DNA of 64,000 bases. Origin: Apostichopus japonicus (lineage: Eukaryota > Echinodermata > Holothuroidea > Aspidochirotida > Stichopodidae). The notes below the pieces were generated by a model, which saw nothing but the letters and a program-made list of their open reading frames with translations, ran no database searches and was not told the origin of the DNA. A program made the translations under genes and the position numbers. Shown here piece by piece: positions 1 to 13,200 of the stretch. Location: contig NC_092563.1 in NCBI RefSeq assembly GCF_037975245.1, positions 16,525,094 to 16,589,093 of the forward strand, written 5' to 3'. Numbering within the stretch: the first letter of the stretch is position 1; every line of letters starts with the position of its first letter.

Positions 1-649
1 AGGTCTAGCCTAGCTACTGTGTAGGTTGACAATGTACTTCCAAATTGATAAAGACCCAAACCCAATATGGCCATATCATTGCAGCTTGAATAGTATAGCT
101 ATCCTCGGTCATGGCCAATTGCTCATGACACTCCCTGGTGTCCACCCCATCCTCTTTTTGTAGTATTGTTCTAGCATAAACATTGGATGACTGGGAATCA
201 ACCCTATGATTATATTAAAGGATGTAGAGAAGGGGCTTGTACAACCTGATGGGGCTGTACTCTGTGAAGCTTGAACAGGAATACATCCACTGCACATCTG
301 AGGGGGAGGGGATTGAACACTGGTCAGTTATCCCTACACAGTAGAGTCAACATGTACACTGTTAGCCGTAAGCATATATGCCCGTTAGAATATTAACATT
401 AATCATTTCAAAGTGAGTTTTCATTAAAATTTTATTCAGTAAATATTATCGTGATACAGTTCATTTGTAGAATTCTCTGATACATGTACTGTAAATTCTT
501 TCAGCTCCATTTCTTGCATGGGTTATGCTTTTACTTAACTATCAATGTTCAACATCATATCTTGGACCCTAATGCTCGCTTGATTTTGATCACTTGCCTT
601 TATGGGAAATATCTTCAGCTTGTCTGTTTTTTGTTTTTTTCAAATTTAG
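1..649. other. Intron of the LRR gene; no exon seen
   Basis: This stretch precedes the first recognisable LRR exon, whose acceptor AG is at 648-649. I see no coding exon, RNA gene or clear repeat in it. It is most simply intron sequence of the gene that begins upstream of the window. The short open frames on both strands lack family resemblance and splice support. Confidence 0.6.
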
Positions 650-3600
650 GTGGAATGAAAAACCTGAAATTTCTGAACATCAACAATAACAAATTAAAAA
701 ACCTTCCTGCAGCAATGAACAAGTGAGTATTCTTTCAAGATACAATGCTCCATTTGAATTGAGGAACTGTTATGTGATATCTATCAAAAATGATGGTCAA
801 ATTTGCATAATTCTGACCTTTGTACAAAGGACAGTACATAAGATCCAGGGACACTTGTAATCTGGGAAGGAATCATAAATTCTGGGGACTACCCTTAAAG
901 TTTTGGACGTCTGGTCACCTTAAAATGTGTTAACTAATTATCATTGTGTAAAAGTAAGTTGGCCTGACGTTTCAAACTTTCAATCCTAGCAGGATCTTCT
1001 TCAAAGGCTTAATGACAAGTAACAGTAACAGAAGGTACAAAAACACGCACAGAATACAGACAGGTTAATGAATATGGTGAACACAAAGAGATGGAAATAA
1101 GGGGATTAATGGACAAGGGATGGAGAGAAGAAAGAAAGAAAGCAACAGGGGAAGAGGAGAGGTAGGAGATAAACAGTGGAGGAACAAAAAGAGGATAAAA
1201 GAAGGGGGTAGGGAATAAACTGGAAAAGGACAAAGACAGAAAGGTGTGGAGAAAGTATCATTAGCGATTCATGTTTGTATGACCTTAAACTAATGTTAGA
1301 TAATTGATATGGAAATTTGTTAGTAAATTCAGATGAAATCAATTCGTAAATATGACTGAATCTGCTTTATACTGTCTTCCAGACTTGTACATATCCAACA
1401 TCTCAGTGTGGATGGTAACAAATTAACATCCTTGCCCTCTGAACTCTGCGCCTTGAGTCATTTGGAGGAATTCCATGCTGCCAATAATCAACTTACAAGT
1501 CTGCCGTTAGAGTTTGGTTTCCTGGCAAAGTTGAAGAAAGTCCACTTACAGAAGAACAAGATCAAGGAACTACCAGAAGGCCTCAGTAAATGCGGTTGCT
1601 TGGAGGTGATAGATGTCGCTGGAAATGACCTAAGAATATTCCCTTCAGAGGTAAAATTATAAATGAAATGAAAAGTGAAACATATTTTTATATTTTCAAT
1701 ATTTTGGTTCATGACAGGAAGTCAATTGTTGGAAGTTAGATAAGAAAAGTGATAGTGATGTTTATTCTTTACATCATATAGTTGTGAAATTGATATATAT
1801 TTTTCTCCCTATTGCTTTGGTCTTAGCTACACAAGATGCCATTGAAGGAGCTTTATTGTGAAGAAAACCCTCTGCTAGATCAATTACCGGTACAGTCTGT
1901 ACAGGAGGATGAGGTTTTAACGCTCAAGGTAAAATATTACTTAACCGCTTGACTTGCTTAGTCGCCTTGATATCCGTCATTTCAATGTGGCTATCACAAA
2001 AATGGTTAGAGATGTGTCCACTTGGTTATACTGAACCATTAAAAAAAATATATATCTTTGTAATTAACTGGGAATTTACCCATCAATCTACCTTTGTGTT
2101 GCTCTTTCTAATCTTTTTATTCTATAATTGGCACAATTAGGACTTTGTATTTTATGTCTAATGTTGATGGAAGCTGCTTTATCCTACCAACATGCAACAA
2201 TGTTCTTTTATACATATTTTTTCTGAGGTAATTTCCATGTAAAGGCAAACCAGAGTGGTTGTTGATGTAGTCCATGTATGACATCACAAATAATCCTGAT
2301 TATTCAGTGTTCAAACATAATAATAATGATAATAGTAATAAAAATACTACTACTACGACTAATAATAATAATAAATTCCAATCTTTTATACCTCAACAAT
2401 GAAACAAACTATTGGTATTAAATGACAGATGAACTAATGTGCATTGTTCTACATTCCATGATGGCAGTATACCTTTTAGTGTCATGAATGGGTATTTCTC
2501 TTATGGGGGATTCAATAAATTCAGATAATTTGTACACAGTTTGTATACAGGTCTGAGGTCTATGATTTATGAACCTGAAATCGTTATTTACAAAAAACAA
2601 CTTGAAATAATCTGAAAATTTTTTTTTCTGATTTTTATGAGATGTGAGGTAAACAATATTGGCATAATTACTGAATTTTACAACAGTAATGCTAATCCAG
2701 TTAAGGTTCCATGTTTTTCTAAAATTGTTGGGTTAATTAAAAATCTAATGTATTCTGGAGGTGTACATTAACAGCATGTACTGAGAATAAGAGATTATTA
2801 AACTGAAGTTTTATAAAAAAGTGAAGAGCATTTTTGCAACCATTTAACATTGTTTTAAATTTATGTTTCTCTCTTTATCAGGAATTAACAGCAAGATACA
2901 TTGTAAAACAACTGAAAGAAAGGTAAGTTTCATAAGATAGACACATACAGTACTGCCTCTATTTCAGGGGAATAAAGGACATGCCCGTTCTAAATTATTC
3001 TAAAATACCAAAAAGAATAATGCAACTTGTTAAAGATGTAAAGCATAGAGAAAAATAAGGCATAGATGATTCAACCAAATGCTAATCAGGTTAATGGCTG
3101 GCAGGATGAAGGGTAGGGTAGAGAAGGGAAGGAGGGAAAAGCTACGGAAGGGAAGGGTAGGGAAGGAGGGAAAAGTTAAGGAATGAAAGGGTAGGGAAGG
3201 AGGGAAAAATTAAGGAAGGGAAGGGAGGAGGAGTGGTAGACCAATGTCTTTGTGTACTGATGAATAGCTATGTGTTAGTACTACAGACAGAGATACTTTC
3301 AAACCTAAGCTGTGATATTATAATACCTAAGCTGTTTCATTTTAATCCCAAATAAGTTCTGGCTACATGAAGCAAGTCAGCATGATATACATTACCTTTC
3401 CATAACGAATAAAATAACCATCAAATTTGGTTTTAATGATGTAAATGTATATGGATGCGATGTAATCCTAATATCCTACAATCATACCTGTTGCAACCAC
3501 AGTATTTAAGAACATATACTTCCGATGTGTGTACAACTTACTCCTTGCATATCTATGTATGCAATAATGTTCCTCCATTGTGTTTACAAATCGAAAGACG

Positions 3601-6600
3601 GAGACTTGTGAAAGTTGCCGGAAAGTATTTCTACGAGGACAATCCAGCGTGAGTTGATGGACATTTTAGTTGGACTAACTTTGTCTTCTCGATCACTTCA
3701 CTAAAGATGCACAAAAACTCTTTTCATCTCACTTGGTTGGTGTTTATAACATAAATTTTCTTCTCAATAAAAGCACCATTCATCACTACCCTTCTTTTGA
3801 TGTGCACAGTAATGAAATGTATTTGGAATCATCACGAGATATCCAATACAGAATGACGTTAACAACTTTCACAGGGAAAATCAAATTCCATGAACTAAAT
3901 GTAAGAACCATGTGCAAAACATACCTTCCTAAAATTTTATTTATCAAAAGCTTTGTCTCCTGTTTTGAACAATTTGTCAAGTATAGTTTCATATCATTTT
4001 GCTAAATGTTTTGTTATGTGATAATTGATTATGAAAACCCTTTGGAAGTCAAAGTTTGTAGATCTTAACATTTGATTCCAAAATCAGTGTCCTCTTCATG
4101 CATTTGGAGAAACATTACCCAGCAAAGGGTCTAAGCATAAAACATATGAAAAGTATGTTACGTTAAAACATGTCCTACAGAGATAAGCTGAGTCACTATT
4201 AGATCGGAAGGTAGTGTAAAAATGTGTAAAATCGAACGGTAGTGTAAAAACAATTTTTTTTATGTTTATTTAGTTGCTTCAAGTCTGTCTGATTTTTTTA
4301 CATCCTACATTGGAAGCTAAAAACATGTTGATCTCAGCAAATTGCACCTCGCTGCAATTAATTTATCAAGATGATTGGTACTTTATACATTGATCCAAGT
4401 AGTGTTTGTGTGAAATCTTACCCAAGTTAAAGCCCGGGCATGAACACCAAGCAAGTTAATCGTTACAATCCACTCTTAAACCCAGTCCCCTTACATCGGT
4501 AACCGCCGGCAACTGTGTGTCATGAGGCTGTTAGGTCAATAGTGAAGTATCTTGATTTCTAAACAATGTTTTGTTGGATTCAAGGTAGATATTTATTTTT
4601 CTTGTTTTTTCACTAATAAATGCACTTGAATATGGGTTAATCACACAGTGTCTTTCTCATGCACATCTATAATATCAAATAATCACTATATATTTTATTG
4701 ATTCCCCAAGAATTTTGTTCTTATTTGCTGTTTCCTTGGTAAGATCAGTTCAGGCTGTCGTATATAGCAAATTCACTTCTGTATGGTAAAAAATTAGCAG
4801 TATGTACAGCACATCAAATGATAAGTATGTTAAGATTATAGTTAATTACAGCAAGGGGTGTTTGATTGACAATAAGACAATTTGCTGTTTCCTTCGTCAC
4901 TGCTCGGGCATTCTCATGCTAAGTAGCAAATGTGCTTCTTTCTCATAAACTCTTAGCCGTACATACGTCATATTTATAAATGATCAAATATTTTGTAATA
5001 TTAGTTGATCCACAGATAAATGATGAGTGTTTTAGGTTACGTCATCATGCACTTCCCAGTCAGCATTACCCAAGCTGGTGGCACATGGGATTTTACTAGT
5101 GGAAGACATGTGTTTAAGCCCCCTAGTGGGATAAATTGTTTAATACTAATTAACACATGAGACTCAAATGGGTAAATTTAAGCCTCCACTGGCCAATTGC
5201 CATTTTAGGACTCATATGAAGCTCCAACATTGCAATTCACATTTTTCTTAAATTGCTTGGTTTCCTCTTGGCTAGCTCAAAAGCTAGGAACCAGTCCAGT
5301 CCCAATGGTCCCAAAGTGGTTAGCATGGTTATGATTATTCTTTGATTGGATAGTTCGAAAGTCCCTCCTGATGCTGATTAGGTCCCTCAAAGTAACTTAG
5401 CGGCCCAAACTAAACCAGCCCTATTATACACATCGCTGACTACTTCATGAAAACATTTGGAATTTGTTTACTTGCTATCAAGCTGAGTTGTAATGAGTCT
5501 CTTCAGTGTAAGGTCGAGTCGAATCAAATAATTGTTTCGATTGCAGTTTAGTCACTTTACTGTTTCTATATGGACAACTTCACCAACCTTCCATCAATTT
5601 CAAAACCACTCTAAACAATCCCACATCAACAATTGCATAATTTTTTAAATAAACGCATTTCTATAACAGGTGGTCCTTCATGAGGAGAGCTATCAGACAT
5701 TATCCAGACATTCGTGATATGCTCGCACAAGCCAGCAAGTGCGCCCTCTGTGGTGGCGCATTCCTGAATACTTGGCTGGAATGCGTTTGCTTCATTGACG
5801 GTCACAAGGTATGTGGGCTGTTCCTTAAATTTTAGTTTTGTTCTTCTTTTACGAAAAGATGCCGTCACTCAGAGTTTTCAAATAAATTGTACCTCGTGTT
5901 CCCCCCCCCCCCCCCCCCATGATCTACCATGATCTACCCTAACCCCGCTTTCTCTCCCTCTGGTTGCATCGTTGGTCACCATTTTTTATATTAGGGCCAT
6001 CAAGGGTAATATTGAAATTTTTTGAAATAAAATTGAAGTCTAATAGATTTGCTGTGGCAAACATAACCCCAGCCTGAGACAATTGTACAATATAATGAAG
6101 CTAGGGTGCCTTTCCATATATATCTAAAATACTGTCCAGTGTATACATTTTAGTCCATTGTAAAGAAAAATCATTCAGCCTATGAAGAAGATCCTGCTAG
6201 GATTGAAATGTTAGGCCCTCTTACTTTTACACAAAAGAAAGAAAAGAAAAAAAAAAAGAAAGAAAAGTTATAAAAATATCTGGTATGCAATGTTGAAGGA
6301 TGAAACACTCTTTCTGTTGTTCTCTTTGACCCATATGATACTTTCACTCCATACTAAATGTAACAGAAATGTGCACCATGTATAACAACTAAGGTATTGT
6401 GATTTTATATCCTTGAGTACTCGAGTCATTCTTTAGATTTAATGGGATTAAAAATAAGGTCAACCCTTTTTGTCCCTTAACTTCTCAAACCTAATGCCTT
6501 CCAAAACGACTCCATTTCTGGCTATGCTCTTCAAGGGTGAGTAGAGGATGAAAGCCATATTTCTCAATTATGATAACATGATGTGATTGATAGAGTTGAA

Positions 6601-6728
6601 ATTTTCATCGACAGGAGCTTAAGCTTGAGAATTCACCTGGCCGGATACCAATGAGGGCGCTCCTCTGCTCATACAAGTGCTTCAACACACCAGGTCATCA
6701 CTTTTATGGAGTAGCCTTTCCACAGTGA
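650..6728 (+). CDS. LRRC58: Leucine-rich repeat protein, LRRC58-like (3' part, 7 exons)
   Basis: Partial gene; the 5' exons lie upstream of the window. Exons: 650-722, 1383-1650, 1827-1928, 2882-2922, 3598-3648, 5670-5808, 6615-6728 (stop TGA 6726-6728). All introns are GT..AG and the phases match at every join. The first three exons encode typical LRRs with the LxxLxLxxNxLxxLP pattern (for example LKFLNINNNKLKNLP). Then comes a short helical segment (ELTARYIVKQL) and a cysteine module with CALCGG followed about 40 residues later by LLCSYKC. An LRR block ending in ELAxR plus a CxxCGG...LCSxxC module is the layout I know from LRRC58, so I assign it there with moderate certainty; another LRRC family member is possible. 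LRRC58-type proteins are poorly characterised; the cysteines suggest zinc binding (inference). The acceptor of the fifth listed exon (3598) has a weak pyrimidine tract and is the least certain boundary. The gene converges on FEN1. Confidence 0.78.
947..1010 (-). repeat. Dispersed repeat copy 1 (GATCC-TGCT-GGATT hairpin)
   Basis: On the minus strand this copy reads TGAAGAAGATCC, TGCT, AGGATT, GAAA and, after a short duplication, CGTCAGGCC. The same block recurs at 6172-6232 and 41665-41716 on the plus strand. All three copies are followed by ACTTTTACAC or a close variant. It is therefore a dispersed repeat and not part of the LRR gene. Confidence 0.7.
3105..3236 (+). repeat. Polypurine minisatellite in LRR-gene intron
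   Basis: A G/A-only tract with repeated units of GGGAAGGAGGGAAAA and GGGTAGGGAAGG, roughly 40 bp per unit and about three imperfect units. It lies in the intron between the exons at 2882-2922 and 3598-3648. No coding signal is seen. Confidence 0.7.
5901..5918 (+). repeat. Homopolymer of 18 C
   Basis: An uninterrupted run of 18 C just after an LRR-gene donor site, followed by a short direct duplication of CATGATCTAC. It is one of many long G or C runs in the window. Confidence 0.9.
6172..6232 (+). repeat. Dispersed repeat copy 2 (GATCC-TGCT-GGATT hairpin)
   Basis: Contains GAAGAAGATCC, TGCT, AGGATTGAAATG, TTAGGCC and then TTACTTTTACAC. It matches the copies at 947-1010 (inverted) and 41665-41716. 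It lies in the last intron of the LRR gene. Confidence 0.7.
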
Positions 6729-7699
6729 AGAGTTGGCCAGGTGCAATCCCGGCCCGCTAGATCAGGTGCAATTTGGGGAACTGGGCTGGCTGGGAAAAGG
6801 TCTCTCCTTGTTGCGACAAGTAACAGGACGATGTTTATCATTTATTGAGAAGTGGTAATATTTGTAGAATACGATGAGGATATGATAGCCCATTTTTAAA
6901 CCTTTAGATATTGAAGGGGTTTTGGTAAGTGCTTTGAAATATATCAATCCATTGGTAAAAGGAGGTATGGTGCTATGTCTAATGGATAAATTTCCATCAC
7001 ATTCAATATTTTATTGATAATGAAAGAACCCTAAAGATGTTCGTTCTTGATGTGTTGAAGTCCAAGAAAACCGACAAAGAAACATTTTAGTGGTGGAAAT
7101 GGTTCTGAGGAACTGAACATTATTGTCTTTACCTCTGTGTATCAAGTAATTTATATACAGAGTGTCAAACAAATTTATTACAAATTGTCCAAGTCTTCAA
7201 AGTTTATAAGAGGGTAGCATAGGTTTCCAAAATGAACGAAAGTTCAACGTAGCATACGAGTACGCTCAACAATTTTGAATTATAGAGAAGCATACATTTA
7301 TTTTCCGTGAACGAAGTATCCAAACTGGGATTCAACTTCACTTCAACAGTTAGTTATCAAAATTTAGTTTTCTCATTAAATATTGCTCAAAATATTTTCA
7401 ACAATAAACTTTCTGGAGAATCTGTTCTTCAAAATTGTTCTAGACATTCAAAAGTTTGATACTGTATTAGAAAGAGTATTTGTGATATGAAACATGGTTT
7501 TATTTCTGCAAGTTATTACTAGCACTTTACACCTTGATATTCTTTGAAACTTTTATTATGGTTCAAAAACTTCAAATAATGTTGCTTGTTACCTGCTCTT
7601 ATACCTCGTATGTTTAGAAAACTGTATTTTTAATTCCAAAAGTGTGCTTCCCACATTCTCTCTAGCTTGATTTCTGTTTAAAAGCTTTACTTAAAAAAC

Positions 7700-8790
7700 T
7701 GTGCTAATAGATGTGTGCTTACATTACTTGTGCTGTTTTTTGTTTTTAACATTATTGTATTACATTTGTTCAGCATATTAATTGGTAGGCATAATATAAT
7801 AAGTCCTGTATAACGACAATTTTTTCTTCTTTGAGAATTTTACAAAACAAGGAATTTATTACTTATTCTCCACAGGAGAAATTACTTAATCCATCCAACT
7901 GCTGTAAATTGAGGTTTGATTTGATGGTAGTCTTGTACATATTCTTCTGAGTAATTGGGGTAAATTAACATAAGTTTTTCATTCACATTTGTAAGATACT
8001 CTCCACTGATGATAAATGTGGTTTACAATGAGTGAGAAACAATGTGCTAGTAGAAGTGTGCTAACAGTACTTGTGCTGTTGTTATATTATTATTATATGT
8101 ATATATATATATCTATTATTATATATAAATATTATTGTTTGTTAATCATATAAGTCAGTACCCTATCACATTGTGAGTCCTGTATTATGACAGGTTTCTG
8201 TTGTTGTTGAGAATTTTACAAGGAATTCATGGCCTATTCTCCACAGGAGAAATTACTTAATCCATCAAACTGCTGTAAATTGGAGTTTGATTTGATGGTA
8301 AAGTCTTGTACACATTCTTCTAAGTATTTGGGGTAAATTAATATAAGTTAAACTTACACACTTGTAAGATACCTTCCACTGATGATAAAATGTGTTGCAA
8401 TGAGTGAGAAACAGTGTGCTACTAGATGTGTGCTACTAGATGTATGCTAAGAGTACTTTGGGCTGTTGTTTTAAATATTGTTTGTTAATTGTATTTAATA
8501 GTTGGTACATATCGTATTGTAAGTCCTGTATTATGAAAGGTCTTTGTTGTTGTTGAGAATTTTAGAAAACAAAGAATTCTTGACCTATTCTCCATAGGAG
8601 AAATTACTTAATCCATCCATTTGTTGTAAATTGGAGTTTGATTTAATGGGTAAATTCTTGTACACATTCTTCTAAATATTTGGGGTAAATTAATATAAGT
8701 TTAATGTGCTGACTTGTAAGATACTTTCCACAGATGATAAGTTGTGGATTACAATGAGTGGAGGGTGCAGGGTGTTGTACTCATTATTCT
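7700..8790 (+). repeat. Diverged tandem repeat, about 3 copies of 345-375 bp
   Basis: Three blocks share an ordered set of words: AGTCCTGTATWAYGA (near 7801, 8175 and 8521), TCTCCAYAGGAGAAATTAC, then TTGTACAYATTCTTCT, and finally GATGATAA with CAATGAGTG. Spacing between copies is about 374 and 346 bp. The copies differ by scattered substitutions and small indels, so the duplication is old. No open frame is conserved across copies. Confidence 0.85.
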
Positions 8791-9163
8791 TAAGTAATCT
8801 GTGTAACATTAATCCTATATACTAATCCGTCCAATCAGACAAGTTTTGTAAATGAAAGGAGAAATCAAATATTCATTCTGTCTGCTGTTTTATTTTACAT
8901 CCATTTTTTCCTCTTTATGAAACAGATGATGAAACTAAAATAAGTACATCATAGTAATGCCAAGAATATTCTTGGGTCCATGCGAAAAAGTTATGCAAAG
9001 TTTGTACAAATTGTCTCGTTTTCAGTGTAACACTTTATGGAGAAGAAATATGCAGCATTAACTACAAGATTTTGGCAAAAGATTATTAATATTCAGTTCA
9101 AAATTGAAATATTTAGGACATTTTACCCAACAAATTGACAACTCTTGGCAGAAGTGAAGGAGT

Positions 9164-9178
9164 GGGGGGGGGGGGGGG
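9164..9178 (+). repeat. Homopolymer of 15 G
   Basis: An uninterrupted run of 15 G, followed about 50 bp later by a run of C. It lies in the gap between the LRR gene and FEN1. Confidence 0.9.
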
Positions 9179-10140
9179 CATGTGCGGATACACATACATG
9201 CCATAATTTATAACTTGATATAAACCCCCCCCCCCATCCCCAATTCCAATGATATAAGGTGAAAATAATACTAGAAAATTGGTTAATAGCATAATTGTGT
9301 ACCACCAGTCTAATAGCCATCTTAAGTCTCTCTTTCCCACCAAAAATAAACTTGTAGCAATGATCTCAGAAAAGTTATTGGCCTCCATATGGTCATAACA
9401 TCTCCTCCATCTTTGCAATAGTTTGTCAGTTTGCTGTCTGGTCTTTTCAAATACTACAAGGACAGTAAAATAAATATTATTTCCCTATAAGGTAACTGGG
9501 AGTGACAATTCTGGAAAGGGACGGAGGATTAACATTAGGACAATGATGTCTAATGTCTACTTTTAAAAACACGAAGATGCATTCATCAGACGACATAAAT
9601 TTCTGAGATTTAATTTTCTGCTACGAATGACCCTCCTCAATGTGTTGGAGCCTACTCGAAGAAACTTTGACAGACTTCTTAAAGATGAGCTTTATACTTA
9701 TCACCTTTCAACTTCAAATATTAGCAAAATGGTAGTCATGGTAACTGAACAAATCAAACATCCCACATTCCCACCAAAATGATGGGAGCAAACTAAAAGC
9801 CTAACGAGTACTTCATTTGACCCAATGTACAACATCTTCTGGGTGTAAGTATATCCCTTCTCTGCTCCTTACGAAAATTCATCGCAAATGCATCATGAAT
9901 CCGGCAAAATAATCGACATAGCACAACATTAGAGGCTATGGAATGATAGCCTATACAAAAATATGTACACATGTCATAGTAAAACCAATTACAAATCATG
10001 CTGAAATTGACATTTTACCATTTCAGTCTGAACGCTGTCAGACTGTAAAACTGCTGCTAAATGATTGTTTGTACCAAAAAGTGTTTGTTGCTTGATTGAT
10101 CTCCAAGGAAAGCTAAAAGTTCAAAGGTCATACATATTAA

Positions 10141-10213
10141 TGTCTGACTTGCTCCAAACATATTTATGTCTGACTTGCTCCAAACATATTTATGTCTGAC
10201 TTGCTCCAAGCAT
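10141..10213 (-). repeat. 26-bp tandem triplicate downstream of FEN1 stop
   Basis: Three near-identical copies start at 10141, 10167 and 10193, each beginning TGTCTGACTTGCTCCAA. The array ends 21 bp from the FEN1 stop codon, so it probably lies in the FEN1 3' UTR. Confidence 0.9.
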
Positions 10214-10234
10214 TAACTGATGTCAAAGGTGGTA

Positions 10235-13200
10235 TCATTTTCTTTTCTTGAAACTGCCTTTGGCTTTCTTGGACTTCTTACCATTCATTTCTTCTGCCTG
10301 AAAAGAGAAAAGTGAAAGTAAAAGGGTCACATTTGAACGAACATTTGAACAAAGTAAATGTATCACAAACTCACTATCCTTCAGTCTAATACACAGGGGC
10401 TTGAACGTAAACATTTTGGACAATTTTGGCACTCATTTTGGCACTGAGTGATTCTTATGTTTTCAATTCCTCAGAATATTTGATTAGGAAAATGTTAGCC
10501 TCAAAAGTTTAGGGAACAATGCTACTACCTTTAATTATAATTTTCTGAGTAAACATACCTTCCTCTTATTGCTGCTTTTATTAGCAACGACAGTGAAGAA
10601 GCTGTCCAATCGACCCTGAGTAGCTCCTTTGCGACCTTTCTTCAGTTTTTGACAACCATTCCTGATACGCTCCTCACTGAAAAGGGTTGAAATGTTAACA
10701 TTTTAATTAATAAACAAATAATTTAAAAAGATAGTTATAATAATGGAGCCGTTCACTTAGCTGGAAAGTTGCCTAAAGTTCAAACCTATGATAAATCGTG
10801 CACAAAATGCACAGCTCAAAAGCAATTAGAAGCACTCTATTGTTTTCCAGGAAACCGAAAATGGATAAATACATATACTTCATCTTAGTTTCATTCTTGG
10901 TATCCTTTTGAGCCCCACAGGACACCCCCCCTCCTTCAGTGTAAGTTTTGTACTCCTGTATTGACCGATTACCATTCTAACCTGTGTTGACAACCCCCCA
11001 TTACCCTTATCAATGACCTAGTTCCCATCTCATGTTCTCAGGGACAAATAAGCACCAGTCAGAATGCTTTATACCCAACCTGTGCTGCATGAGACAGACA
11101 AACGCTGTTGCCCTTAATAACTTCCCTCAGCTTTCATGGAATATTAAAAATCTTAGATTATCCAAGTGTATTAACCCAACATAAAAATTGTGTGTCACAA
11201 TTGTGTGTCACAATCGGACAGTTTCCCATAATTCATACATAAAACTGAAGATGTGCGATCCTTGAGAAAAATCAAACTGTTTTCCACATCTTCAGTATTA
11301 CAAGGTCGAATTATCATCTCTTCTGATGTACAAATATGTGACAGTAAAATGATAATAGATTCATTGATATCCTGGACAAGATGTTGGAGTATTAAGTCAA
11401 GCAAACGACTCCCTTAAAATAACCGAATCATCTGTGTTAGTATCCAAGGTACGTAACACAGTTAAAAAATATGTGATATAAGCTTCTACCAATTAACCTG
11501 ACCTCATGATAGAAATTATCTACAAAAAAAAACTTTCAAACACACATACAGGCCCAGTTGGAAGAATGGAACAAACCAATTTGCAAGATTCAAATTCCAC
11601 CCGCAAAATTCAACTCAACTGTTTGATTTGATTAAATCATTCAACTGCAAGTGTTTCGTTGATTATACTAAAAAACTTCTTGGTACCTTCCTTCCCGATT
11701 GCAGAGATTCGAGGATGGGCCGCACAAATCATCTTTACATAATAAATGAAAGACATTCAGTATGTTTTTTATCAATGATACTCACTTAAATCCAAATCTC
11801 TTACACATGAAGTCTACCACCCCTTCCTCATCTGGATCAATCCACTTCAGCTGCAGGGTGAAAAAAATTAAAATTAAAATAAGCACTACAGAGTACTGAG
11901 ACAAAAATTTAAAGGGTGTGAAGACTTGCGCATAAAGAAACGTCTCATGCCGGTAATCTGACCTAGTTTCCAATGAGGTGTAACAGAAGTGTTAGACACA
12001 ACCATCGATACCAGAAAATACACACACAGCTTGCTACTGTCGGTAATTAGACACTATTTCACAGTCAGTACATATAGCTACGGTCTATACCCACAGCACA
12101 GTGTACATAGCAGCGATGGACATCTCAGATAAGATAACAAGGTATCACGTTTCATTACTGTCTGCATTTTGTAGCAACAAGAAGAAAACGTCATTTGCAA
12201 GCAACGGAAAGTTAACTTTTTCAGAGCCCAGCACACGGTTTGGGGCGAGTCTTCAATGCCTTTAAGCAAGCCCTGCTCATGCTGTTGCTAACAATCAAGT
12301 TTTAATATAGCCAATGGTATGTGTAATTTGTACCCTCAACTCCTGACCATTAAGTTTTTTAAGCAAAAACACAATTTTTAGGTGATGAAGCCTAAATTCA
12401 TTCAACTTCACAGCGTTTTACCTCAATGTCCTCAGCTGGGGTGACATCTGGGTGTTTGAATAACTCCCTCGCTTGCTTGAACAACCAGCCTTCTGGTGGA
12501 GGATATTTCTATACGTATCAAAAGAAAAAAATTATAACTTGAAAACAAATCGAAACAAATCAACTGCTGCATATTTGGGATGACATTGCAAATTGCTAAA
12601 CCTTGCACCCTTACGACTGTGTTGCTATCAAAAATATCGAGAAGGTTGTAGTACTATGAATGATACTGCAACGTTGTTACATTTTTCAACCACTATTTAG
12701 AGATTCCTTCCCTCCAATCACTCTGTAGATAACCAGATCAACACAAAATATGATACCACCAATGCACTCTTGTAACATTTACATCCTAATTTCTTACTCA
12801 GAATTGAAGTTTTGGAGAATATCACTAAGTCGCAAAAGTCTTCATCCTAGAAATATGAGTCACATCTTTCAAAGAGGAAGAAAATGGGAAATATTGGAGA
12901 AATTCTCCCTGTCAAACCCCAAGTATTGCCTAAAGATCAAATATGGAATGGGGACAACCATTCAAACAAATCTAAATCATTTTTCATTCCTTCAGAGCCA
13001 AGCGAAGGAGCCACTTGTTCTTTGCACATAGACAGTGCATGAACACCTTTCCTTTTGAAAATATTTTCATGGATTCATGATATTTAAGTATCGAAATGCT
13101 AGGTGCAACAATTGATCAAAGTGTCAGTTATCCATGGAGGGGTAATGTATGAGCCTTGGGGAATAACTTCTACAATGCTTAAGATAACATATTCATTTTC

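Larger units (their letters stand above)
6729..10234. other. Gap between the convergent LRR gene and FEN1
   Basis: No protein-coding exon is supported here. The first part is presumably the 3' UTR of the LRR gene; an AATAAA lies near 7403. The middle is a three-copy tandem repeat (7700-8790). A 15-G run at 9164-9178 and a run of C near 9227 form G-rich and C-rich blocks. The end, near 10141-10213, carries a 26-bp triplicate in the probable FEN1 3' UTR. Confidence 0.6.

Noticed and set aside
5010-5090. Box C-like ATGATGA, possible intronic snoRNA
   Set aside because: No box D (CTGA) or flanking terminal stem at a suitable distance.
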